This document shows positions 10,098 through 19,722 of a stretch of 64,000 nt of DNA, in pieces. Under the pieces are notes generated by a model that was given only the letters and a program-made list of their open reading frames with translations, had not been told where the DNA came from and made no database searches. Position numbers and translations under genes: made by a program. The stretch covers positions 737,253 to 801,252 of the forward strand of contig NZ_JH806632.1 of assembly GCF_000295095.1 (NCBI RefSeq), given 5' to 3'. Position 1 is the first letter of the stretch, and the number at the start of each line of letters is the position of its first letter. This DNA is from Actinomyces timonensis DSM 23838. GTDB lineage: Bacteria > Actinomycetota > Actinomycetes > Actinomycetales > Actinomycetaceae.

Positions 10098-10217
10098 TGT
10101 CAATTCTGCTGCCGTCGACGGCGAGCCTTGCACAACGGGAAGGGAGAACCGTTGGAATCATGCGGTTTCCCTCAGGGGATGCGACGGCGTCGGAAGCCGA
10201 CGGCCGCAGAATTGACA
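10098..10217. mobile_element. MITE-like element, copy 2
   Basis: The second 120-bp copy, in the same orientation as copy 1 and with the same 20-bp ends. It starts 26 bp after the stop of the DUF559 gene and ends 22 bp before the stop of the cupin gene. Both copies are preceded by G and followed by GCC, so no diagnostic target duplication is visible. Confidence 0.75.
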
Positions 10218-10239
10218 GCCGGGAGCGTGGAGCCCCTCG

Positions 10240-10698
10240 TCAGGCGCCGAGGGAGGCGTAGAAGTCGTCGTCGACGGGCTCGAGCCATTCGTTGGAGGTG
10301 CCCTCGCCGGGGACCGCGAGCGCGATGTGGCTGAACCACGAGTCGGCCGCGGCACCGTGCCAGTGCTTGACGCCGGCCCGTGCGAAGACCGCCGTGCCGG
10401 GCCGCATAGGCACCGGGTCCGAGTTCTCCTCCTGGTACCAGCCCGAGCCGGCGGTGCACAGGAGCACCTGCCCGCCGCCGCTGGTGGCGTGATGGATGTG
10501 CCAGTTGTTGCGGCATCCGGGGGCGAAGGTGACGTTGTGGACGCCGACGGCGCACTCGGGGTCGTCGATGATCGCCCGCAGGAACGACGGCCCGGTGAAG
10601 TACTGGGCGAAGCCGGTGTTCGGCTCGCCGGTGCCGAAGATGTTGGCGGCCTCGAAGGCGGGATCCGGGGTGGTGGTCGAGTCGCTGGTGCTGCTCAT
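10240..10698 (-). CDS. cupin-domain protein
   Basis: A 152-aa single-domain cupin. Motif 1 is NNWHIHHATSGGGQVLL; motif 2 centres on ARAGVKHWHG, giving a His-rich metal site. Close family members are often labelled carboxymuconolactone-decarboxylase-associated or hydroxynitrile-lyase-like cupins; the substrate cannot be read from sequence. ATG start with GAGGAGA upstream. Monocistronic, with a strong hairpin separating it from glgX. Confidence 0.75.
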   Translation of the reverse strand: MSSTSDSTTTPDPAFEAANIFGTGEPNTGFAQYFTGPSFLRAIIDDPECAVGVHNVTFAPGCRNNWHIHHATSGGGQVLLCTAGSGWYQEENSDPVPMRPGTAVFARAGVKHWHGAAADSWFSHIALAVPGEGTSNEWLEPVDDDFYASLGA

Positions 10699-10855
10699 GG
10701 CTTCTCCTCGTTGTCCTCATGCAACTGGGGCGGCGGGCTTCCCGCCCGTTCCCCTCTCGCGTGCGACACGCTAGGCGCCCGACGGCGGCGCCGCCAGGCC
10801 CCGTCAGGGCCACCCGCGCCGGCCGGGGAGCCCCGGGCACCCGGGAGGAACAGAA

Positions 10856-10885
10856 GTGGGGCCGCCCCACAAGGGGCGGCCCCAC
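10856..10885 (-). terminator. terminator of glgX
   Basis: A perfect 13-bp hairpin (GTGGGGCCGCCCC / ACAA / GGGGCGGCCCCAC), about 40 bp beyond the glgX stop. No T-run. Confidence 0.75.
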
Positions 10886-10923
10886 GATGACGAGCCCTCA
10901 GCCCGGCTCGCGCTCGAGGCGGC

Positions 10924-13260
10924 TCAGGCCTTGACGGCGTGGGCGACGACGACGGACCAGGGGGCGACGACGACCTCGCCGTCGAGCACCTGCCCGGTCT
11001 CCTCGGGCCAGCAGTTGCACTCGGGCTCGGCCCAGGCGGCTGTGTCGGCGACGCGCCGCCACTGGACCCCGCCCTCGTCGCCCGGCACCTCGAAGGCGAC
11101 GGCGTCGCCGGCCATGTTGATCATGGCGCAGAAGGCCTCGCCGGGGGCGTCGATGAGGATCCGCAGGGCGCGGTCGCCCTCCTGTGGGGAGCCCTCGCCA
11201 GTCGGGGTGCGGAAGAGGTAGGAGACGTCGTCGCCGCCGACCCGCTCATCGCCCCAGGCGGCCTGGTGCAGGGCGGGGTGCTCGCGGCGCAGGCGCATGA
11301 GGGATCGCGCGAAGCGGAACAGCGGGTTGACGCTGCCGCTGGGCGCGTCGAAGGCGCCGAGGTTGTCGTGGTAGGAGGCCTCGACGTCGGCCTCGACGGG
11401 CACGCCCTGGGGGTCGTTCGTGGCCAGCATCGCGTAGTTGTTGCGCATGGCGATGGTGTCGATGGCCCAGGGGTTGTTGTTGCCGTTCTGGGTGCGGCCC
11501 ATCTCGTCGCCGGCCACCACCATGGGCACGCCGCGCGAGAGCATGAGGATCGCCCAGAAGTTGCGCAGCCGCTGGCGGCGCAGCGCCTGGTCGCCGCCGG
11601 AGTCCCAGGACATGTTGTCGTCGTTGCCACCGTCGGAGGGGCCGAAGGGGGCGGGCTGGCCGTTGTTCTTGGCGGGGTAGCTCACGAGGTCGGCGAGGTT
11701 GAAGCCGTCGTGGGCGACGAGGAAGTTGACGGACTTCTGGGGGCCGCCGTTGTCGTTGAAGTGGTTGTAGTCGCCGTTGACGACCTCGATGAAGGCGCCC
11801 GTGTTGCCGTCGCCCTTGGCGAAGCGGCGCACGGCGTCGCGGTAGCGGCCGTTCCACTCTCCCCAGCCGCGCGGGAAGTTGCCGACCTCGTAGCCCCACA
11901 GGTCCCAGGCCTCGGCGATGACCTCGATGTCCTGCTCGGAGGCGAGATCGGCGATGCCGGTGAGCAGCGGGTGCTCGTTGAAGAAGCGCTTGAGGTTGCC
12001 CCAGTCGTCGGCGGCGGCGTCGGCGGGCATGCGGCCGAGCACGGTGGCCAGGTCGAAGCGGAATCCGTCCACGCCCATGTCGGTGCACCAGTGGCGCAGG
12101 GAGTCCAGGACGAGCTGGCGGGCCACCGGGGAGGAGTAGTTGATCTGGTTGGAGGTGCCGGTGGCGCCGTCGACGAGGATCTTGTCCGTCGTCATCTGGT
12201 AGTACTCGGCGGTGGCGAAGCCGCCCAGGCTGGTGAAGCCGACGGTGTTGACGTCGCCTCCCCAGTTGCCGCCCTCGGCGGTGTGGTTGTAGACGACGTC
12301 GAGGTAGACCTCGATGCCCGCGGCGTGGAAGGCGTCGACCATCTCGGTGAACTCCCGGGTGGGGCCGCCCCAGCCCTTGTCCGCGGAGTACTGGCGGTTG
12401 GGGGCGAAGAAGGACAGGGTCATGTAGCCCCAGGCGTTCGTCTTGCCCTCGCGCCCGGACTCCGAGGCGTTGGTCTCGTGGACGGGCAGGAGCTCGACGG
12501 CGGTGAAGCCGGCCGCTTTGAGGTAGGGGGCGAGCATGCCGGCGCCCTTGTAGGTGCCCTGGAACTCTGCGGGGATGTCGGCGACGTCCTCGAAGCCGGA
12601 CTCACCGGCGAGGAGGTCGCGCAGGCGCGCGGCGGAGGGGTGGCCGGTGAGCTGCTTGACGCTGGCCTCGTAGACGATGGCCTGCTCGGCGGGCAGGTGG
12701 GGCTTCGGGGCGGTGGCGGTGTGGGCGGCGTCCTCGGGCAGGACGATGCCCTTGGGGGCGTAGGGGGCGGTGTCGATCTGGCGGCGCGGGACGCCGTCGA
12801 CGTCGTCGCCGCCGGTGCCGAAGACGCCGTCGTTGACACCGTAGTCGGCCAGGCGGTCGGTGTAGACGGTGTGGGTGATCTCGCGGGAGTAGGGGTCGAA
12901 GAGGACCTTGTTGGGGTTGAATCGGTTGCCCTGCTCGTCGAGGTCGGCGATGAAGCCGGTGGCGGAGCCGGGCGTCCAGGAGGGGTCGTAGGGCCAGTTG
13001 GGGCCCCAGGCGCGCCAGCCGAGGAGGGCGCCGGCCTCGAGGCCCGCGATCTGGGCGCGCCAGACGCCGTCCTCGCCGCGCGCGGGCAGGAAGGTGCTCG
13101 ATGCCGTCGCCCCGAGGGCCTCGGGGTAGACCTCGAGCTGGAGGCGGGTGGCGGCCGGGGCGTAGACGGCGACGGTCACGCCGTCGGGGCCGAGGTGGGT
13201 TCCGAGCGGCCAGGTGGCGCCCGCCCAGGAGGATTCGTTGACAGGGGTGGGGTGTGTCAT
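10924..13260 (-). CDS. glgX: glycogen debranching enzyme GlgX
   Basis: A 778-aa GH13 isoamylase-type enzyme that cleaves alpha-1,6 branches of phosphorylase-trimmed glycogen. The N-terminal CBM48-like domain begins around TWPLGTHLGPDG. The catalytic barrel shows the regions DVVYNHTAEGG, GVDGFRFDLATVLG (nucleophile Asp), EAWDLWGYEVGNFP (acid/base Glu) and FLVAHDGFNLADL. Length and motifs fit GlgX rather than TreX or a branching enzyme. No Shine-Dalgarno; CAGGCT lies 7 nt before the ATG. No other glycogen genes are adjacent. Confidence 0.93.
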   Translation of the reverse strand: MTHPTPVNESSWAGATWPLGTHLGPDGVTVAVYAPAATRLQLEVYPEALGATASSTFLPARGEDGVWRAQIAGLEAGALLGWRAWGPNWPYDPSWTPGSATGFIADLDEQGNRFNPNKVLFDPYSREITHTVYTDRLADYGVNDGVFGTGGDDVDGVPRRQIDTAPYAPKGIVLPEDAAHTATAPKPHLPAEQAIVYEASVKQLTGHPSAARLRDLLAGESGFEDVADIPAEFQGTYKGAGMLAPYLKAAGFTAVELLPVHETNASESGREGKTNAWGYMTLSFFAPNRQYSADKGWGGPTREFTEMVDAFHAAGIEVYLDVVYNHTAEGGNWGGDVNTVGFTSLGGFATAEYYQMTTDKILVDGATGTSNQINYSSPVARQLVLDSLRHWCTDMGVDGFRFDLATVLGRMPADAAADDWGNLKRFFNEHPLLTGIADLASEQDIEVIAEAWDLWGYEVGNFPRGWGEWNGRYRDAVRRFAKGDGNTGAFIEVVNGDYNHFNDNGGPQKSVNFLVAHDGFNLADLVSYPAKNNGQPAPFGPSDGGNDDNMSWDSGGDQALRRQRLRNFWAILMLSRGVPMVVAGDEMGRTQNGNNNPWAIDTIAMRNNYAMLATNDPQGVPVEADVEASYHDNLGAFDAPSGSVNPLFRFARSLMRLRREHPALHQAAWGDERVGGDDVSYLFRTPTGEGSPQEGDRALRILIDAPGEAFCAMINMAGDAVAFEVPGDEGGVQWRRVADTAAWAEPECNCWPEETGQVLDGEVVVAPWSVVVAHAVKA

Positions 13261-13450
13261 GGGCGCGAGCCTGCCAGGCGCCCCTGAGAGTCTCCTGTGG
13301 GGCGGGGCGCCCGACGGCGAGAAAGCGGGCCGCCCGCCCGGGCCCGGGGGAGCGCTCCCGATGGAGCCACGCTGGAGGCCTGCGCTCCTTGACGCACCGG
13401 AGTGGGCAGGCTTGAATCATCTTGGCATATCACACAGAAGGATCGATTCC

Positions 13451-14107
13451 ATGACTGATCAGTCCCCATACGCTCCCCAGCAGCCCTACCAGCCCTATCC
13501 CCAGCCCTCAGTGCCGTCGGCGGGCCAGCCCGGCTACGCGCAGGCCGGGATGCCCCAGTCCCCCTACGAGGCCGCTCCCTACGCGCAGCAGCCCATGGGG
13601 GCCTACCCGTCGATGGCCTACCCGCAGGCGATGGGACCGACCCGCCCGGGCACCGCGACGGCGGCCTCGGTGCTCGGCATCATCAGCGGTGGCCTGGGGC
13701 TCATCGTGTCCATCCTCGTGATCATCGGCACGTCGGCCATTGACACGGCGACCTCCCGCACGGCGCTCGAGGACGCCCTGGGCACCCTGATGACGATCAA
13801 CTACTTGATCGGGTTCGGGGTGCTCATCACCGCTGTGGCACTGCTGACCACCGGGATCACCTTCCTCAAGGGCAAGGGATACGGGATTCTCCTGGGCGCC
13901 GCCATCGCCCAGGCCGTGCTGACATTCTTCAATGACATCATCTACCCGCTCATACTGCCGGGAATCCTCGGGATCGACTCCTCCGATATTCCCAGCAGCC
14001 TCAAATTCAACGGGGGCACTGTCTTCAACCTCCTCATCGGGCTCGGCCTGGCTTTTGCAACCATGATCCTGCTCGCGAACGCGGCCTCGAAGAACTGGCG
14101 CAAGTAG
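13451..14107 (+). CDS. proline/tyrosine-rich N-terminus membrane protein (paralogue A)
   Basis: 218 residues. The first 60 are a low-complexity Pro/Gln/Tyr/Ala segment (MTDQSPYAPQQPYQPYPQ...), then four predicted membrane helices. The membrane part shares the blocks ISGGLGL, ALLTTGITFLKG and ILLGAAIAQAVLT with the next gene, so the two are tandem paralogues. ATG at 13451 chosen because the P/Y-rich start is typical and AGAAGG lies upstream; the longer open frame is not credible. Function unknown; such tails often sit in the cytoplasm of small actinobacterial membrane proteins. Confidence 0.7.
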   Translation: MTDQSPYAPQQPYQPYPQPSVPSAGQPGYAQAGMPQSPYEAAPYAQQPMGAYPSMAYPQAMGPTRPGTATAASVLGIISGGLGLIVSILVIIGTSAIDTATSRTALEDALGTLMTINYLIGFGVLITAVALLTTGITFLKGKGYGILLGAAIAQAVLTFFNDIIYPLILPGILGIDSSDIPSSLKFNGGTVFNLLIGLGLAFATMILLANAASKNWRK

Positions 14108-14118
14108 CTCGGGCCAGC

Positions 14119-14152
14119 GCGCGCCGCACGGGGGATCCCCTGTGCGGCGCGC
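14119..14152 (+). terminator. hairpin after paralogue A
   Basis: Arms GCGCGCCGCAC and GTGCGGCGCGC (11 bp perfect) extend into a GGGG/CCCC inner stem. It lies directly after the stop of paralogue A and 110 bp before paralogue B. Confidence 0.65.
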
Positions 14153-14260
14153 CTCGTCCTATTCGAGCTGCTTCGATTCCGCGCCGTTCCCGGTAGGTCC
14201 GGGCAGTCGCTCGGCGGGCGGCATACGACAGACAACGAGCGCGATGATGAAGGACGCACC

Positions 14261-14980
14261 ATGACAACCCCCTACCCCCCTCAGCAGCCGTACGCTTCCG
14301 GCCAGCCCCTTCCCGGCCAGCCTGCCTATGGCCCGGGCTACTCGCCCGCCCCGGGCAACCCACCGGCCGCCCCGGGGCCCGGCGCCCCTTACGGCGGTTA
14401 TCCCGCCCAGCAGCCGATGATGCTCGTGCCAGTGCCCTTCGCCCCGGCGCCGATTCCCGCCATGCGCCCGGGCCCCGCCCGCCCCGGCACAGTGACCGCC
14501 GCCTGCGTCCTGGCCATGATCAGCGGGGGTCTCGGTCTCCTTCTCGGGCTGTTCAATATCGCCCTCTCGATCGATTTCAGCGACAATTCGGATAGCACTC
14601 CTCTTCTGTCCGGGCTGTTCCTCGTCTACGCCTTCGCGGTGTTCTCCACCGCCATCGCGCTGCTGACCACGGGGATCACTTTCCTGAAGAGGAGCGGGTA
14701 CGTGATTCTCCTGGGCGCGGCGATCACTCAGGCGGTGCTGACCATCTCCCGCGATCTCATCATTCCCCTCATGCCGTACGACGCCCTGGGATACCACTCG
14801 TCCGCGGCCGTGCCCAGGAGCGCCGAGTTCAACCCCTACCTCGCCTTCGAGCTCATGGTCGGCGTCGGCCTGGCGACGGCGACCATCTGCCTCCTCGCCC
14901 TCCAGGCCTCCAAGGACTGGCGCAAGCAGCCCCCCACGTCTGACTTCATCCAGCAGGATCTCTCCCCCACAGGGGTATAA
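14261..14980 (+). CDS. proline/tyrosine-rich N-terminus membrane protein (paralogue B)
   Basis: 239 residues with the same architecture as its upstream neighbour: a P/Y/G/Q-rich tail of about 65 residues (MTTPYPPQQPYASGQP...), then four membrane helices with ISGGLGLL, LLTTGITFLKRSGY and ILLGAAITQAVLT. Start ATG with AAGGA upstream. Its own ribosome site and the hairpin in between suggest separate expression from paralogue A. It converges on purL. No known function. Confidence 0.7.
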   Translation: MTTPYPPQQPYASGQPLPGQPAYGPGYSPAPGNPPAAPGPGAPYGGYPAQQPMMLVPVPFAPAPIPAMRPGPARPGTVTAACVLAMISGGLGLLLGLFNIALSIDFSDNSDSTPLLSGLFLVYAFAVFSTAIALLTTGITFLKRSGYVILLGAAITQAVLTISRDLIIPLMPYDALGYHSSAAVPRSAEFNPYLAFELMVGVGLATATICLLALQASKDWRKQPPTSDFIQQDLSPTGV

Positions 14981-15081
14981 CCCGTTGTATCCATGAAGGT
15001 GACGACGGCGGCACCGCCTCCTGTTCGCCGCACTCCAAGGGTCGACGACGGCCTGCGCCTGGTCCTCGACCTCTGAAGCGA

Positions 15082-15118
15082 GGTGGCCGCCGTCGCGCCC
15101 AGCGCGACGGCGGCCACC
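15082..15118. terminator. bidirectional hairpin between paralogue B and purL
   Basis: A perfect 16-bp stem (GGTGGCCGCCGTCGCG / CGCGACGGCGGCCACC) with loop CCCAG, 18 bp from the purL stop and 100 bp from the paralogue B stop. Serves both convergent genes. Confidence 0.75.
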
Positions 15119-15136
15119 AACGCGGCTCAGCTTCCC

Positions 15137-17515
15137 TCAGAAGAGGGCCGGTAGCGTGCCTCGCGCCTCCTGGCCGAGCTCGTCCAGGTCAAGGATGAGC
15201 GGGCGGCCCGCGCCGCCGTCGGACAGGATGTCGGTTCCGGTGACGACGAGGAGGTCCCCGCCAGTGGTGCCGATGCGGGCGAAGGGCACGTCCTCCGCGG
15301 CGGCCGCGGCCTCGACGGCGGGCAGCAGCCCCTCGGGCACGGCGATGACGGCGCGGGCACCGGTCTCGGACAGGAGCGCGGTGGCATCGTCGAGCCCCTC
15401 GCCGGGAAGGGAGGCCAGGTCGACGGAGGCGCCGACGCCGAAGCGCAGGCAGGAATCCACGAGCGTCTGGATGAGCCCGCCGGTGGAGCAGTCGTGGGCG
15501 GCCCGCACGAGCCGGGCGCCGTCGGGGCCGTCAGCCTCGGACAGGGCCACGAGGACGCGGCCGAGCGCCATCTCCGCGGCCAGGTCCACGCGCGGGGGCA
15601 CGCCGCCGAGGTGGTCGTGGATGACGCGGGACCAGGCCGAGCCGTCGAGCTCGTCGGCGGTGGCGCCAAGCATGACGATGGCCAGGCCCTCCTCGTGCCA
15701 GCCTGAGGGGTTGGCGCGGCGCACATCGTCCATGACTCCGAGCACGCAGACGACGGGGGTGGGGTTGATGGAGGAGTCGGGCAGGCCCTTGACCTTGCCG
15801 TGGGAGTTGTAGAGGGAGACGTTGCCCCCGGTGACGGGAATGCCCATCTCCTGGCACGCGTCGGCCAGGCCCGTGATGGCCTCGACAAGCTGCCACATGG
15901 CGTCGGGGTCCTCCGGGGAGCCGAAGTTGAGGCAGTCGGAGACGGCGCGGGGCGTGGCCCCCACGGTGCACACGTTGCGGTAGGACTCGGCCAGGGCCTG
16001 GGCGGCCCCTGTGGCGGGGTCGAGCTTGGTGAAGCGGCCGTTGGCGTCGGTGGCGATGGCCACCCCCCGGCCGGTGGCCTCGTCGACGCGGATGACGCCG
16101 GCGTCGTCGGGCTGGGCGAGGGCCGTGTCACCGCGCACGAAGCGGTCGTACTGGTCGGTGACCCAGGCGGGAGAGGCCTGGTTGGGGCTGGTGACCACCG
16201 CTCGCACCTCCTCGGCCAGGGCCTCAGCCGTCTCGGGGCGGGGCAGGCGGGCGGTGGTGTCCGCGTTGAGCTCGTCCTGCCAGGCGGGGCGCGCGTAGGG
16301 GCGGTCATAGGTGGGGCCCTCGTGGGCGACCGTCTTCGGGTCGACGTCGACGATCCGCTCGCCGAAGTGGTCGATGGTCAGGCGGCCGGAGCCGTTGACC
16401 TCTCCGATGACGGCGGCCTCGACGTCCCACTTGTCGATGACGGCCATGAAGTCGTCGAGCTTGTCCGGGGCGACGACCGCCATCATGCGCTCCTGCGACT
16501 CGCTCATGAGGATCTCGCCCGCGGTGAGGGTGGGGTCGCGCAGGAGGACGTTCTCCAGGTCCACGTGCATGCCGCCGTCGCCGTTGGAGGCGAGCTCGCT
16601 GGTGGCGCAGGAGATGCCGGCGGCGCCGAGGTCCTGGATGCCCAGCACGAGGCCGCCGGAGAACAGGTCGAGGCAGCACTCGATGAGGACCTTCTCCATG
16701 AAGGGGTCGCCCACCTGGACGCTCGGGCGCTTGGCGGGCATGCCGTCCTCGAAGGACTCCGACGCCAGGATGGAGGCGCCGCCGATACCGTCGCCACCAG
16801 TGCGCGCGCCGAAGAGAATGACCTTGTTGCCCGCGCCCGAGGCGTTGGCCAGGTGGATGTCCTCGTGCCGCAGGACGCCCACGCACAGGGCGTTGACGAG
16901 GGGGTTCTCCTGGTAGGAGGGGTCGAACTCGGTCTCACCGCCGATGTTGGGCAGGCCGAGGCAGTTGCCGTAGCCGCCCACCCCGGCCACGACCCCGTGG
17001 ACGACGCGGGCGGTGTCCGGGTGGTCGACGGCGCCGAAGCGCAGCTGGTCCATGACGGCCACGGGCCGGGCGCCCATGGAGATGATGTCGCGCACGATCC
17101 CACCGACGCCGGTAGCGGCGCCCTGGTAGGGCTCGACGTAGCTGGGGTGGTTGTGGGACTCGACCTTGTAGGTGACCGCCCAGCCGTCGCCGATGTCGAC
17201 GACGCCGGCGTTCTCCCCCATGCCGACGAGCAGGTGCTCCCTCATCCGCGGAGTGACTTTGGCGCCGAACTGCCCCAGGTGCTTCTTGGAGGACTTGTAG
17301 GAGCAGTGCTCGGACCACATGACGGAGTACATGGCGAGCTCGGCATTGGTGGGGCGGCGCCCGAGGAGGCGCTTGATGTCCTCGTACTCGTCGGCCTTGA
17401 GGCCGAGCTCGGCCCAGGGCATCTCCTGATCGGGGGTCGCCGCGGCGTCGGAGACGGTGTCGGGGTGCTCGACGGGGCGGGGGGCTGGGTCGGCGGTGCG
17501 GGCTGAGTGCGCCAT
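15137..17515 (-). CDS. purL: phosphoribosylformylglycinamidine synthase subunit PurL
   Basis: 792 aa, the small-form (Gram-positive) FGAM synthase. With PurQ and PurS it converts FGAR, glutamine and ATP to FGAM, step 4 of purine synthesis. The catalytic His70 sits in [15 protein letters not shown], and nucleotide-binding glycine-rich blocks follow ([19 protein letters not shown]). Start ATG with CAGGAG upstream. Its partners purQ and purS lie 2.2 kb away, separated by the convergent glycosyltransferase gene, so the complex is not made from a single operon. Confidence 0.96.
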   Translation of the reverse strand: MAHSARTADPAPRPVEHPDTVSDAAATPDQEMPWAELGLKADEYEDIKRLLGRRPTNAELAMYSVMWSEHCSYKSSKKHLGQFGAKVTPRMREHLLVGMGENAGVVDIGDGWAVTYKVESHNHPSYVEPYQGAATGVGGIVRDIISMGARPVAVMDQLRFGAVDHPDTARVVHGVVAGVGGYGNCLGLPNIGGETEFDPSYQENPLVNALCVGVLRHEDIHLANASGAGNKVILFGARTGGDGIGGASILASESFEDGMPAKRPSVQVGDPFMEKVLIECCLDLFSGGLVLGIQDLGAAGISCATSELASNGDGGMHVDLENVLLRDPTLTAGEILMSESQERMMAVVAPDKLDDFMAVIDKWDVEAAVIGEVNGSGRLTIDHFGERIVDVDPKTVAHEGPTYDRPYARPAWQDELNADTTARLPRPETAEALAEEVRAVVTSPNQASPAWVTDQYDRFVRGDTALAQPDDAGVIRVDEATGRGVAIATDANGRFTKLDPATGAAQALAESYRNVCTVGATPRAVSDCLNFGSPEDPDAMWQLVEAITGLADACQEMGIPVTGGNVSLYNSHGKVKGLPDSSINPTPVVCVLGVMDDVRRANPSGWHEEGLAIVMLGATADELDGSAWSRVIHDHLGGVPPRVDLAAEMALGRVLVALSEADGPDGARLVRAAHDCSTGGLIQTLVDSCLRFGVGASVDLASLPGEGLDDATALLSETGARAVIAVPEGLLPAVEAAAAAEDVPFARIGTTGGDLLVVTGTDILSDGGAGRPLILDLDELGQEARGTLPALF

Positions 17516-17690
17516 ACGGCTGCTCCTGGATGTGGGCGGGAGGGGGCCGTGCCTGAGAATACCCGGGACGTGGGAGGACCCAGTCGCTAGTCCCCCAGGT
17601 GAGCCGGCCGGGAGCGCGCCGTCGGGATTCGAGATGAAGACTCACCCCAAAGGTGCGGCGTCTCACACGCGGACAGGGCAAGATCGTGCC

Positions 17691-19145
17691 ATGAGAACCA
17701 TCGACGTCGCACCACTGCCCCTGTCCGAGCTCGAGTCCCACCTCGACGAGGTCGCCGCGCACCGGCTCCGCGACGGCGTGGCCGCCGCCCAGGCCCTCCT
17801 GGAGGGACGCGTCCTGTGGACCGTCACCCCCACGGACCAGGCTGGCGCGGGCCCCGTGGAGACCGTCGCCCCCCTGGTGGGCTACGCCCGCGGCCTGGGG
17901 GTCGACGCCAGGTGGCTGTGCCTGGACGCCCCGGCGGAGTTCGCCGCCCTCAGCGGGCGCCTGCACTCGTGGATCCACGGCGATATCGGGGATCGCGGCC
18001 GCCTGGGGGACAAGGAGCGCGACCTCTACGAGCACACGCTGGCCTCGAACGCGGAGAACGTCGCCGGGGATATCCGCGAGGGCGACATCGTCATCCTCCA
18101 CGACCCGGCGACCGCCGGACTCGCGCGCGCCCTCAAGGCGGCGGGCGCCGTCGTCATCTGGCGCTGCCACGCGGGCGCGGACCTGGCCACCGCGAGCCCC
18201 GAGGGAGTCGAGGACGCCCAGCGCGCGTGGGCCTTCCTCGACCGCTACCTGGAGGACGCGGACTACGTGATCGTCTCCTGCGAGGAGTACCGGCCCCCGT
18301 TCACCGAGCCCGAGGGCTGTGCCGTCATCCCGCCCTCGATCAACCCCGACAGCCCCAAGAACCGAGTCCTCGACATGGACGAGGCCTGGTCGATCGCGCG
18401 CCTGGCGGGGATCTTCGACGGCGCGCCCCCTTTCGACGCCTTCCCCTTCATCCGCGGCGACGGACGGACGGCAGCGCTCCGGGCGACGGCGGCCGAGGGC
18501 TGCCAGGGCGGCGTCATGCGCGTCGGGGGCCCCGTGCCGCTCGGGGCGCGGACGATCACGCAGGTCTCGCGCTGGGACCGTCTCAAGGGAATGAAGGAGC
18601 TGGCGATCGCCTTCGCGGAGAACCTCGGGGCGCTCCCCGAGGACGCGCACCTGCTGCTCGTGGGCCCCTGCCCCGAGGAGAACACCACGGCCGCGCGGGT
18701 GCTGGATGAGGTCGTCGACGCCGTCGAGCTCCTTCCCGCGGCGGCGCGCTCGCGCATCCATGTCGCGGCCGTCCCCGCCCAGGACCGGGAGATCAACGCC
18801 CTTGTGGTCAATGCCGCGCAGCGGGTGAGCTCGGTGGTGACCCAGCGCTCGATCGTCGAGGCCTTCGGTCTGACGGTGGCCGAGGCGATGTGGAAGAAGG
18901 CCCCTGTGGTCGCTTCGGGCGTCGGGGGAATCCGCACGCAGGTGACTGACGGCGTCGACGGCGTCCTGGTGGACCCGCACGACGGCGCCGCCTGGGCACA
19001 GGCGGTGGCGGACCTCCTCCTCTTCCCCGAGCGGGCGGCGGAGATGGGGGCGACGGCGCACGAGTCGGTGCGCCGTTCCTTCCTGCCGGATCGGCATCTC
19101 CTGGAGGTCCTCGACGCCCTCGCGGCGGCGCTTGAGCGATCCTGA
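17691..19145 (+). CDS. GT4-family glycosyltransferase, trehalose synthase (TreT)-like
   Basis: 484 aa. It resembles the TreT/trehalose phosphorylase branch of GT4: VIWRCHAGADL, PPSINPDSPKN, the switch to the C-terminal domain at ITQVSRWDRLKGM, and the donor-binding EAFGLTVAEAMWKKAPVVAS. TreT joins NDP-glucose and glucose; some relatives are phosphorylases, so the reaction is inferred. Start ATG at 17691: the frame runs 78 codons further upstream but that part is low-complexity, and CAAGAT lies 6 nt before this ATG. Transcribed away from purL; a U-tailed terminator follows after 135 bp. Confidence 0.75.
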   Translation: MRTIDVAPLPLSELESHLDEVAAHRLRDGVAAAQALLEGRVLWTVTPTDQAGAGPVETVAPLVGYARGLGVDARWLCLDAPAEFAALSGRLHSWIHGDIGDRGRLGDKERDLYEHTLASNAENVAGDIREGDIVILHDPATAGLARALKAAGAVVIWRCHAGADLATASPEGVEDAQRAWAFLDRYLEDADYVIVSCEEYRPPFTEPEGCAVIPPSINPDSPKNRVLDMDEAWSIARLAGIFDGAPPFDAFPFIRGDGRTAALRATAAEGCQGGVMRVGGPVPLGARTITQVSRWDRLKGMKELAIAFAENLGALPEDAHLLLVGPCPEENTTAARVLDEVVDAVELLPAAARSRIHVAAVPAQDREINALVVNAAQRVSSVVTQRSIVEAFGLTVAEAMWKKAPVVASGVGGIRTQVTDGVDGVLVDPHDGAAWAQAVADLLLFPERAAEMGATAHESVRRSFLPDRHLLEVLDALAAALERS

Positions 19146-19279
19146 GGCCCACTCCCGGAGGAGCCGCGAGCCATCTCCCCAGAAGTTTTCCACAGGCTTC
19201 CTCCACAGGCATGTGCGCAGTGGGGGACGAGCCGCGAGATAGCGGGCATCGGCCTGTGAAAGCGCCATCACATCCAGTT

Positions 19280-19314
19280 TTGTGCCCCCGCATGTACCAC
19301 ATGCGGGGGCACAA
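19280..19314 (+). terminator. intrinsic terminator with U-tract
   Basis: A perfect 16-bp stem (TTGTGCCCCCGCATGT / ACATGCGGGGGCACAA) with a 3-nt ACC loop, followed by GTCTCTTTT. It is the only hairpin in the window with a clear T-run. It lies 135 bp beyond the glycosyltransferase stop, leaving room for a long 3' UTR or a small RNA. Confidence 0.85.
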
Positions 19315-19670
19315 GTCTCTTTTCAGGGTGAGTACAGGCTTCTACCAGGATTGGTCAAATCCCCGAGATTGTGCGGTTTTCCTCACGTTCTAGCGATCCG
19401 GCGCCGCGTTTCCCGCAGCACGACGCCGATCCTGGGAGGTCCCTGGGAAGGCCGCCCCGACATGGGACCACTCGCCCCCGATCACGATGCTGACACGATT
19501 CTGGCGCTTTGATCTCAGAGTGATGAACACAGGCTTGTCCACAGCCCGCCAGGCGGCCTTGTGGATAACTCCCAGGTTTCTCGCAGGTTCCTCTCGCGCC
19601 CCGACGCGCGGCGGCGGGCGCCCTTCCCCGGCGCTGGCCCGCGAGGCCCACCCCCTCCTTGGGACGCGAT

Positions 19671-19707
19671 CCGCCCCGCTGGGCGCGAGGAGCGTCCAGC
19701 GGGGCGG
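19671..19707 (-). terminator. terminator of purQ
   Basis: Arms CCGCCCCGCTGG and CCAGCGGGGCGG (12 bp perfect) around a 13-nt loop, 16 bp from the purQ stop. Confidence 0.7.
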
Positions 19708-19722
19708 AGGAGGGGAGGCGGC

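Larger units (their letters stand above)
19146..19722. other. 577-bp non-coding gap between convergent genes, with DnaA-box-like motifs
   Basis: No credible gene on either strand. It holds a strong terminator (19280-19314), a purQ terminator (19671-19707), and DnaA-box-like 9-mers: TTTTCCACA at 19186-19194, TTGTCCACA at 19535-19543, and a perfect TTATCCACA on the minus strand at 19560-19568. The last two face each other across a GC-rich spacer. ACAGGCTT occurs three times. The composition is less GC-rich than the flanks. No dnaA or dnaN is near, so this is not argued to be oriC. Confidence 0.5.

Noticed and set aside
10939-13287. A 782-codon plus-strand frame opposite glgX, and a similar one at 15800-17506 opposite purL
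   Set aside because: Low-complexity Gly/Val/Asp content and no motif; antisense artefacts of third-position GC.
17457-17690. A longer N-terminus for the glycosyltransferase (78 extra codons)
   Set aside because: The extension is low-complexity and overlaps the purL 5' end; the family starts at the ATG at 17691.
19146-19722. Replication origin
   Set aside because: DnaA-box-like motifs exist but no dnaA, dnaN or gyrase genes are near and the number of boxes is small.
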